Source of the DNA: Candidatus Helarchaeota archaeon
GTDB taxonomy: Archaea > Asgardarchaeota > Lokiarchaeia > Helarchaeales > JABXJV01
DNA: 7,307 nucleotides
Direction of reading: 5' to 3'
NCBI GenBank assembly: GCA_013375355.1
Contig: JABXJV010000434.1
Location: 1 to 7,307, forward strand
Position numbers and translations under genes: made by a program. The notes below the pieces were generated by a model. The model saw only the letters and a list, made by a program, of their open reading frames with translations, did not search any database and had not been told where the DNA came from. Shown piece after piece: positions 1 through 4,923 of this stretch (positions are counted from its first letter, which is position 1; each line of letters opens with the position of its first letter).

Positions 1-49
1 AAGTAAGTTTTTCACCGAATATTGTAATATTTTTTAGCATTTTATCCAT
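1..49 (-). CDS. 5' end of an unidentified gene, cut by the window edge
   Basis: An open frame begins at ATG 49-47 and runs off the left edge without a stop. It reads MDKMLKNITIFGEKLT. A second in-frame ATG at 40-38 is an equally good or better start, because the purine-rich AGAAGG just upstream is better spaced for it (the protein would then begin MLKNITIF). The gene is divergent from the zinc-ribbon gene at 173, and the region between holds an AT-rich stretch that could contain promoters for both. Too little protein is visible to name a family. The call rests only on the ribosome site, the divergent arrangement and the lack of a stop over 16 codons, so it is tentative. Confidence 0.45.
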   Translation of the reverse strand, partial: MDKMLKNITIFGEKLT

Positions 50-122
50 CCTTCTTAGTTTGAAAATAATTACTATAGTTAGAATTATTTATGATAGCTT
101 CATTTTTAATTTTATTTTTTTA

Positions 123-137
123 AAAAATGATATAAAC
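123..137 (+). promoter_or_regulatory. Candidate BRE/TATA box for the zinc-ribbon/cupin operon
   Basis: An A-rich element followed by GATATAAAC is centred near 131. An archaeal start site 22-27 bases downstream would fall near 154-158, just ahead of the AAGAGG ribosome site at 159-164 and the ATG at 173. The spacing fits, but the region is so AT-rich that chance matches are common. Confidence 0.35.
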
Positions 138-172
138 AAATTTAGTAATATCAATCCTAAGAGGAATTTTGA

Positions 173-343
173 ATGAATGATTCCAATGAAGAAAAAGATT
201 CAATCGCATTTTATTGTAAGCAATGCGATTTTCATTTTAAAATTAAAGATGGAACACCTTTGGACGATATAATGTGCCCAAAATGTGAAACATATGAAAT
301 CTTTTTGGAATATGACGTAGAAGATGATAAAGTTAAATTATAA
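173..343 (+). CDS. Small zinc-ribbon protein (56 aa)
   Basis: This 56-residue gene is shorter than most ORF cut-offs but well supported. An AAGAGG ribosome site at 159-164 sits eight bases before the ATG. The protein has two CxxC knuckles, CKQC at residues 15-18 and CPKC at 35-38, about 16 residues apart, the layout of a rubredoxin-like or FmdB-like zinc ribbon binding one metal ion. The flanks are acidic: an N-terminal NDSNEEKD stretch and a C-terminal YDVEDD stretch. No catalytic residues or membrane segments are seen. Such ribbons usually mediate protein or nucleic-acid contacts, but this one has no assigned role. It is followed 17 bases later by the cupin gene, so the two are probably co-transcribed. 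The zinc-ribbon call is firm from the four cysteines; the function is unknown. Confidence 0.8.
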   Translation: MNDSNEEKDSIAFYCKQCDFHFKIKDGTPLDDIMCPKCETYEIFLEYDVEDDKVKL

Positions 344-348
344 TTATA

Positions 349-355
349 GAGGTGG
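349..355 (+). promoter_or_regulatory. Shine-Dalgarno site that decides the cupin start
   Basis: GAGGTGG lies five bases before TTG 361. The in-frame GTG at 352 that would lengthen the protein by three residues is inside this motif, so TTG 361 is the more likely start. Confidence 0.6.
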
Positions 356-360
356 AAATT

Positions 361-705
361 TTGAAGATTAATTTAATTAAAGAATGTATGAAATCTCCAA
401 AAAAGGAATTTTATTATGGAGCCTTATTAAATGATGATATTAAAGACGTTTATTTAGGATATGCCTATTTAGATCCTAAAGAAAATAGAGATTATACTTC
501 AGGTAAAAACCACGAAGAAATTATTATGCCATTAAATGGGGAAATTAAATTACATATAAATGGAATTAAGGTTATTCTGAAAAAAGGCGATGCGTTTTTC
601 TTACGAGAGGGATTAAATTTAAATATTGAGAATTTAACAAATGAAAAAGTTTCGTTTGTCATAGCTGGCGGGCATCCAGTTCCACATTCTCACGATCATC
701 CTTAA
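361..705 (+). CDS. Small single-domain cupin protein with histidine-rich tail
   Basis: The protein has 114 residues from TTG 361 (117 from GTG 352). Residues about 45-104 have the cupin beta-barrel pattern: NHEEIIMPLNGEIKLHI, then VILKKGDAFFLREG, then a strand ending in FVIAGG. The GD turn at 76-77 and the glycine at 60 sit where cupin motifs 1 and 2 expect them. The usual metal-binding histidines are largely absent. Motif 1 keeps only H51 in the HEE segment, and the motif 2 histidine position is occupied by LNLN. Instead, the last ten residues carry four histidines (H105, H109, H111, H113). The barrel may therefore be non-catalytic or bind a ligand without the usual metal. It sits in a probable operon with the zinc-ribbon gene and meets the radical SAM gene tail to tail, sharing TTAA at 702-705. 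Function is unknown beyond the fold. Confidence 0.78.
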   Translation: MKINLIKECMKSPKKEFYYGALLNDDIKDVYLGYAYLDPKENRDYTSGKNHEEIIMPLNGEIKLHINGIKVILKKGDAFFLREGLNLNIENLTNEKVSFVIAGGHPVPHSHDHP

Positions 706-1649
706 AGAGGGAATTTTTTTAATTTCTCAATTGTTTCAGGGTCAAATTTACTTATACAGTAAGAGGCAACTGGAACTATACAACCACAATTAGCACATAG
801 TAATGGACTATTTCCCATTACACAGAATTTTCTTTCTCCATTTGGGTAGAAAGATTGGATGCCACCATTTTTAAAGAGGCATCCAGGCACGTGAGCCTTT
901 GTAATATAACATTGAATCATTTTTTTAGAAATTACTATAAAATCTTCATATTCATTCATAACTTTAGAAATAGATTGGACCGCTTTTTGAAGATATTTTC
1001 CTTTCAATAATAATGGATCATTTGGGTAACCGGTATAGAAGAGAAAAAATAATCCAGAAACGTTTATTTTTATTAATTCTTTGACTATATCTTCAATTTC
1101 ATCATAATTTGATGTAGTCACAGTTGTAGAAATTAGTACTCGTTTATCGTCACGAATATTTTCAATAATTCGGTCATAAATCTCTGCTCCACGAATAGCA
1201 TTATGTGTTTCCGGAAGACCATCAATCGAAGTCCATATGAGCGGTTGCTTATTTTTAGGAAACTTTGGAATTTTTATAATTCCATTGGTAGCAATTTGAA
1301 CCCGGGGAAAAATCTTTACAGCATCATAGAGTAAATTCATTCTCAAAGTTGGTTCTCCACCTGTAATGGCAGCGGAAGTTATACCTCGAGACTTATGATA
1401 CTTAAAGACTTTAAGCCATTGGTTATCTGTTAATTCTGTATGTATTGCATTTTCACGTCTTTTTTCTTCTACTGATGAAAAAAAGTAACAATGTTCGCAT
1501 CTTAAATTACATTTATAAGTAAGATCATAATTAACTGCAAAGGGGACTTTTATCAAATGTCTTTTTAATTGCCCCATGCCTAAAGGAATTGCTCTTTTTA
1601 TATTTTCTATAGATATTGCACGTAATATTGAATTTTGACTTAAAGTCAT
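702..1649 (-). CDS. Radical SAM enzyme with cysteine-rich C-terminus
   Basis: The 315-residue protein belongs to the radical SAM superfamily, which uses a [4Fe-4S] cluster to cleave S-adenosylmethionine and start radical chemistry. The cluster motif CNLRCEHC is at residues 47-54 (C47, C51, C54), followed by aromatic Y55. The SAM-binding ITGGEP is at 95-100, and an SIDG...HNAIRG segment at 141-154 is typical of MoaA/PqqE-like members. The C-terminal 70 residues carry C247, C257, C276, C285, C288, C290 and C298, resembling a SPASM or twitch region that could hold an auxiliary cluster. The first 36 residues form a basic, partly amphipathic leader with no known domain. ATG 1649 is preceded by only a weak GGGAT ribosome site, with a TATA-like box further up. 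No precursor peptide or known partner is visible nearby, so the substrate is unknown. Confidence 0.9.
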   Translation of the reverse strand: MTLSQNSILRAISIENIKRAIPLGMGQLKRHLIKVPFAVNYDLTYKCNLRCEHCYFFSSVEEKRRENAIHTELTDNQWLKVFKYHKSRGITSAAITGGEPTLRMNLLYDAVKIFPRVQIATNGIIKIPKFPKNKQPLIWTSIDGLPETHNAIRGAEIYDRIIENIRDDKRVLISTTVTTSNYDEIEDIVKELIKINVSGLFFLFYTGYPNDPLLLKGKYLQKAVQSISKVMNEYEDFIVISKKMIQCYITKAHVPGCLFKNGGIQSFYPNGERKFCVMGNSPLLCANCGCIVPVASYCISKFDPETIEKLKKFPL

Positions 1650-1686
1650 GAATATCCCATAATTCTAAAGAATTTTATAATTTTAA

Positions 1687-1697
1687 ATTATATACTT
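1687..1697 (-). promoter_or_regulatory. TATA-like box for the radical SAM gene
   Basis: Read on the minus strand this is AAGTATATAAT, centred at about 1692. A start site about 25 bases downstream would be near 1667, giving a leader of roughly 18 bases before ATG 1649. The spacing is right for an archaeal promoter, but AT-rich context limits confidence. Confidence 0.4.
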
Positions 1698-1777
1698 ATA
1701 GAATCATTAACTTTTTAGTTTCAACGTTTTTATCAATTACCGATTAAGAATCATACTAAATTTTAATTTGATAAATC

Positions 1778-2548
1778 ATGAAAACAGATTGGAAAAAAAT
1801 TATAAATAAAGACATTGATTGGCTTGAGTTAGATGTTACATTTAACCAAGTAACAATTAGATCTTTTTTTGAGGGAGGAAGATCTTGGACCGAAAACATT
1901 TGTAATCATAAAGAATTTTTAGATGGAAAATTACAATTAAGCATTAAAATGGATTTTGGGGAAGATATTTTAAATGAAGTTGTTTCATCTGTAAAAGAAG
2001 CCCCAAATTACCATCCTTTTCAAAAAGAAAAGGAAAAAATGTTAATAAGAAAATTCTTTTTAGAACAAATTCCAAAAGACAATACTTTGAAGAATATACA
2101 AAAACATAAGAACACAATAAATGGCAATTCAAATTTATCCAATATAGAGGATGGAAAAATTCTTTTAAAATCTGATAATTTGATATTAGGTCTTGATCTT
2201 GATGGACATTATTTAGAAAACATAAAAGGTGTTCGTTTTCCTTTTAAACTCAAAGGATATTTTCAAGCTATTGTCGAATTACATGATTTTTTTTATATAG
2301 TTCATTCAAACAATTTTGCAGTGATTTCGCCTGAGGGAGAAATATTTTTTGATACATACAATTATAAATTAGACCCCAAACTTCCTTTAGAGCCAAATAA
2401 TCATCTATTTGATTATAAATTTTCTATTAATAATGTATATAAACATAAAAACACGATTTTTTTTAGTTATAATTGGGATAGAAATTATTACAAGCCTGGT
2501 TTAATTAAATACGAATTGGAACTTGGCTTAACTTGTAAGTGGGAATAA
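1778..2548 (+). CDS. Uncharacterised 256-aa protein, paralog A
   Basis: I do not recognise this family. There is no signal peptide or membrane segment, so it is probably cytoplasmic. The C-terminal half (about residues 128-256) is rich in alternating hydrophobic strands with turn motifs such as SPEGEIFFDT (183-192 region), suggesting an all-beta fold, possibly propeller-like. The N-terminal half holds a basic helical stretch around residues 80-110. It is homologous over its whole length to the gene at 3079-3849, and both are exactly 256 residues. Similarity is strongest in a 57-residue block starting HYLENIKG, where I count about 35 identities by eye. ATG 1778 has no ribosome site in the 18 bases upstream, suggesting a leaderless or very short-leader transcript. 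It diverges from the radical SAM gene and lies upstream of alba on the same strand, 154 bases away. Confidence 0.85.
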   Translation: MKTDWKKIINKDIDWLELDVTFNQVTIRSFFEGGRSWTENICNHKEFLDGKLQLSIKMDFGEDILNEVVSSVKEAPNYHPFQKEKEKMLIRKFFLEQIPKDNTLKNIQKHKNTINGNSNLSNIEDGKILLKSDNLILGLDLDGHYLENIKGVRFPFKLKGYFQAIVELHDFFYIVHSNNFAVISPEGEIFFDTYNYKLDPKLPLEPNNHLFDYKFSINNVYKHKNTIFFSYNWDRNYYKPGLIKYELELGLTCKWE

Positions 2549-2650
2549 GTCAATTTTATCTAAATATCAAAAGATATTATATGTAGTTAATAATATACAA
2601 GAAATATACAAAAAAATCCTTAGATAATTCAAAAAACACAGCACAAAGCC

Positions 2651-2670
2651 AAAATTAATAATTTTAAAAT
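2651..2670 (+). promoter_or_regulatory. Candidate promoter of alba
   Basis: An A/T-only element with AATTAATAATTTTAAAAT precedes alba. A start site about 25 bases downstream would fall just before the AGGAGG at 2688. The 154-base gap before alba otherwise shows only AT-rich sequence and a weak inverted repeat, so an independent promoter is plausible but unproven. Confidence 0.3.
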
Positions 2671-2687
2671 GGGTGTAATCTAGAATT

Positions 2688-2693
2688 AGGAGG
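2688..2693 (+). promoter_or_regulatory. Strong Shine-Dalgarno site for alba (TTG start)
   Basis: A perfect AGGAGG ends nine bases before TTG 2703. No in-frame ATG or GTG lies nearby at the protein's N-terminus, and the family's conserved region begins a few residues later. This site is the main reason to accept TTG as the start. Confidence 0.75.
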
Positions 2694-2702
2694 CAGAATA
2701 GA

Positions 2703-2987
2703 TTGAGTAATGAGAAAGATAATTCTATCTATATAGGTAGAAAAAACACTATGAATTATGTATTAGCATGTTTAACATCCGTTCAATCCGGAGCTAAGGA
2801 AATAATTATCAAAGCAAGAGGTAGAGCTATTTCAAAAGCTGTAGATGTCGCAGAAATTTGCAGAAACAGATTTATGAAAGACCAACTTACCCTTAAAAAA
2901 ATTGAAATTGGGACACAAGATATTCAAAGCAGGGATCGAGGAACATTTAGCGTTAGTACAATCGAAATAACATTAGATTTCAAATAA
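2703..2987 (+). CDS. albA: Alba DNA/RNA-binding chromatin protein
   Basis: The 94-residue protein covers the full length of the Alba family, the small basic dimeric protein that coats archaeal DNA and also binds RNA. Family hallmarks are intact: IYIGRKNTMNYVL at residues 9-21, the near-invariant KARGRAISKAVD at 37-48, CRNRF at 53-57 with the F57 used in dimer-dimer contacts, and the STIEI strand near the end. The loop QDIQSRDRG (72-80) is the flexible hairpin that reaches into the DNA minor groove. Compared with Sulfolobus Sso10b, where the lysine pair K16-K17 includes the acetylated K16, this protein has R13-K14, so the first lysine is replaced by arginine. It starts at TTG with an excellent ribosome site and is followed by a probable terminator. 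It lies between two paralogous unknown genes on the same strand. Confidence 0.97.
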   Translation: MSNEKDNSIYIGRKNTMNYVLACLTSVQSGAKEIIIKARGRAISKAVDVAEICRNRFMKDQLTLKKIEIGTQDIQSRDRGTFSVSTIEITLDFK

Positions 2988-3026
2988 GAATGAGGCATTC
3001 TGCCAAATTATTTTTTATTTTTTATT
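2988..3026 (+). terminator. Probable transcription terminator after alba
   Basis: Just after the stop codon, GAATG and CATTC flank a three-base loop (2988-3000). Shortly downstream lies a T-rich run, TTATTTTTTATTTTTTATTT, at about 3007-3026. Runs of T are the core archaeal termination signal; the short stem is weak and may be incidental. Confidence 0.55.
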
Positions 3027-3065
3027 TGAAACCTATTAATTATTGGAATTTGCAATTGTTTCATT

Positions 3066-3071
3066 GGAGAG
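3066..3071 (+). promoter_or_regulatory. Shine-Dalgarno site pointing to a CTG start
   Basis: GGAGAG ends seven bases before CTG 3079, ideal spacing. It is more than 100 bases from the first in-frame ATG (3175), which has no purine-rich site of its own at a comparable distance. Together with homology to paralog A, it marks CTG 3079 as the likely initiation codon. Confidence 0.65.
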
Positions 3072-3078
3072 ATATTAG

Positions 3079-3849
3079 CTGAAAACATCTTGGGAAAAAA
3101 CAGAAGGACGACGTACTGAATATATTCATGTAACTTATAAAGAAGTTGTTGTTGGTCATCATTATGGAACTGGAATGTCAGATATTGCAGGAGCTGTTTC
3201 ATACAAAGAATTTTTAAATGGTAGATATCAAGACCTTATCCTTGAAAGTTTTGGTCAAAAAATCCTCGATGAAGTTATAAATCTTGTAAATTTATCGAAA
3301 GCAGGAAAAGTTCCTGAATTTCATGAAAACAAAAGAAAAATTCTTGAAAAGAAATTTTTTATAGAATCAATACCTTTAGATGAATCTTTGAAAGATTTAG
3401 ATGATATGAATAAACATCCAGAAACTATTTCTGGATTTGAAGCTTATGGAAATGCAGGCGGTTATAAAACTATAGTAAAATCGGATAATTTAACTCTGTT
3501 CGTTAATAGCCAAAAAGGTTACCTAGAAAATATAGAAGGAAAACGTATTAATTTTAAACTTAAGGGTCATTGTTCAGGAGTTGTTGAGTTACATGATCAT
3601 TTTTTTGTAATTCACTCAGATAATTTCGCAGTTATAACGCCTAAAGGTGAAATTATTTTCGATACTTGGGATATCAAATTCGATCCCACAGAACACATGT
3701 TTGGTTATGGAGTTCGTCTATCTAGTGTGTGTAAAAATAAAGAAACCATTTTTTTCAGATATAGTTTTTTTAATAGTGATTATCCACCAGGACTAATTAA
3801 ATTTGAATTAAATAAAGGATTTACTGGGCGTTGGGAGAAAAGAGATTAA
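3079..3849 (+). CDS. Uncharacterised 256-aa protein, paralog B, apparent CTG start
   Basis: This is a full-length homolog of the 1778-2548 protein; the function is unknown. A start at ATG 3175 would give 224 residues, but homology continues upstream: the codons from 3079 read (M/L)KTSWEK, matching MKTDWKK of paralog A. The next upstream codon is the stop TAG (3076-3078). From CTG 3079 the protein is 256 residues, exactly the paralog's length. No ATG, GTG or TTG lies in frame between 3079 and 3175. Conserved blocks include YKEFLNG (41-47), KKFFIESIP (about 91-99), VKSDNL, YLENIEGKR, FKLKG, VVELHDHFF, SDNFAVITPKGEI and PPGLIKFEL. The C-terminal half looks all-beta; no membrane segment is present. 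A T-rich terminator separates it from alba, and it meets the membrane-protein gene tail to tail, sharing TTAA at 3846-3849. The CTG could also be an ATG changed by mutation or assembly error. Confidence 0.85.
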   Translation: MKTSWEKTEGRRTEYIHVTYKEVVVGHHYGTGMSDIAGAVSYKEFLNGRYQDLILESFGQKILDEVINLVNLSKAGKVPEFHENKRKILEKKFFIESIPLDESLKDLDDMNKHPETISGFEAYGNAGGYKTIVKSDNLTLFVNSQKGYLENIEGKRINFKLKGHCSGVVELHDHFFVIHSDNFAVITPKGEIIFDTWDIKFDPTEHMFGYGVRLSSVCKNKETIFFRYSFFNSDYPPGLIKFELNKGFTGRWEKRD

Positions 3850-4244
3850 TCATTTTCTTCTATTTTAAATATTTGTTTCATAAAAACATTTAAAAGTGGA
3901 CAAAAAAAGCCCCAAACAACAGTTAATGCCATAATTATTGCTGGTAATCCATTAAGAAATAGAAACCGTTCGTTCGGAAATTGCCATAAGGGTATCCAAA
4001 TGGCAACAATTACTTCTCCTAAACCTCCCACCGAAGCAGAGATAACATATTGAATAGCATGATGATATTTCTTTATAAAATAGGCTAAAGTTCCAAAACA
4101 TAATCCCTCCCAAATAATCCCCCACGGAATAAAGAACCACCATGGATTTAAAATCCACCAGTGCATAATAAATGCTCCTGTCTCGACTATGACACCAATT
4201 ATTGAACTAATTAGTAAATATTTTAACCAAGTATTTATTTCCAC
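3846..4244 (-). CDS. Four-helix integral membrane protein (132 aa)
   Basis: I do not recognise the family. The protein is almost entirely hydrophobic, with four likely membrane helices at about residues 7-27, 34-56, 63-85 and 96-120. Tryptophans cluster at helix edges (MHWWILNPWWFF at 27-38). Each of the first three helices contains one glutamate (E21, E46, E77), which is unusual within the bilayer and could form a polar site. The short tails are charged (FKIEEND at the C-terminus). The start is GTG 4244; no good ribosome site precedes it and no upstream alternative is obvious, so the start is uncertain. It lies 26 bases downstream of the next membrane-protein gene and is probably co-transcribed with it. 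Its stop overlaps that of paralog B in a shared TTAA. Confidence 0.72.
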   Translation of the reverse strand: MEINTWLKYLLISSIIGVIVETGAFIMHWWILNPWWFFIPWGIIWEGLCFGTLAYFIKKYHHAIQYVISASVGGLGEVIVAIWIPLWQFPNERFLFLNGLPAIIMALTVVWGFFCPLLNVFMKQIFKIEEND

Positions 4245-4270
4245 TCAAGTCACTACTATTATCGTTGAAA

Positions 4271-4882
4271 TTACTTTTTATTTCCAATAGGAATTAAATA
4301 AATAACATAGAAACAAATTAGAGCCCAACATAAACCACAAAAACCTAGAATAAACATATCTTCAAGAAAATATCCTACCAAGGTCATTGGAATGATAATA
4401 GAATTAGTTGCATACAAAACTTGAGGATCAATGGGGTTAGAAAATACTTTGGATAAATCAAACTTCAAAAATATCAAATTCATTGAAGAAAAAAATATTA
4501 AGCTGTATCCAACAATCAAATCAATTATTCCAATATTAGGTATAAAGCTAAAAATCATAGAAAATATACTTCGAGGACTAAAAAGTAAAAGAAAATTAGT
4601 ATAATAATAATTAAAAATACAGATATTAAATAAATGGGCTTGATTTTCTGGAGTTTGAAACTTTTTACTTGCCTTTAAAGTATCGAAAATCATTTGAAAA
4701 AGAGCTCTCAAGCTATTCATAAAAACATGTTCCCTTGCATATATTATAAAAACACCGGTACTGAAAATAGCTAATAAAAGGCCAAAAACCAATAGCGATA
4801 ATAGAGTGATTTTCGAATTTCTTCCCGATGGCATCCAAAATGTTTCGTTCTTTGGTTCTTTTTGTTTATTATTATTATTCAT
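4271..4882 (-). CDS. Multi-pass membrane protein of unknown function (203 aa)
   Basis: No family is recognised. From ATG 4882 the protein has 203 residues. A polar asparagine/lysine-rich N-terminus (about 24 residues) precedes a first helix at about 25-48, further hydrophobic segments at roughly 86-114 and 118-140, and a C-terminal hydrophobic pair at about 158-198, giving four or five membrane spans. The loop at 49-85 is mildly basic. A TTG at 4894 in the same frame would add four residues, but ATG 4882 is preferred. A TATA-like box at 4909-4916 would place the transcription start near 4886-4890, after that TTG, and no ribosome site precedes either codon. The gene is 26 bases upstream of the four-helix membrane protein, suggesting a two-gene unit. 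Whether the proteins interact cannot be told from sequence. Confidence 0.72.
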   Translation of the reverse strand: MNNNNKQKEPKNETFWMPSGRNSKITLLSLLVFGLLLAIFSTGVFIIYAREHVFMNSLRALFQMIFDTLKASKKFQTPENQAHLFNICIFNYYYTNFLLLFSPRSIFSMIFSFIPNIGIIDLIVGYSLIFFSSMNLIFLKFDLSKVFSNPIDPQVLYATNSIIIPMTLVGYFLEDMFILGFCGLCWALICFYVIYLIPIGNKK

Positions 4883-4908
4883 TATTTGGTTCAAGTAGAA
4901 TCACTATA

Positions 4909-4916
4909 GATATAAA
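4909..4916 (-). promoter_or_regulatory. TATA-like box for the membrane-protein pair
   Basis: On the minus strand this reads TTTATATC, close to the archaeal TATA consensus, with an A/T-rich stretch upstream. It lies in the 41-base gap after the iron-sulfur gene, and the T-rich sequence there may also end the upstream transcript. Its distance to ATG 4882 (about 30 bases from the box centre) fits a nearly leaderless mRNA. Confidence 0.45.
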
Positions 4917-4923
4917 ATAAAAA

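Noticed and set aside
115..127. T7A6 palindromic tract near the left end
   Set aside because: Simple low-complexity AT sequence; no stem loop or gene end that would make it a terminator.
352..360. GTG 352 as the cupin start
   Set aside because: The codon lies within the GAGGTGG ribosome site, which is correctly spaced for TTG 361.
1944..2132. Minus-strand open frame within paralog A
   Set aside because: Antisense shadow with low-complexity Phe/Leu-rich translation; paralog A is supported by homology to paralog B.
2563..2578. Inverted repeat AATATC-AAAA-GATATT after paralog A
   Set aside because: Only six A/T-heavy pairs and no following T-run; expected by chance in sequence this AT-rich.
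3008..3202. Minus-strand open frame between alba and paralog B
   Set aside because: It covers the T-rich terminator and the start of paralog B; its translation ends in a lysine/asparagine run from that tract and shows no domain.
3175..3849. ATG 3175 as the start of paralog B
   Set aside because: It removes 32 residues homologous to paralog A, lacks a well-placed ribosome site, and gives a 224-residue product against the paralog's 256.
3952..4158. Second minus-strand frame within the four-helix membrane gene
   Set aside because: Out-of-frame shadow; the 132-residue frame has coherent membrane helices.
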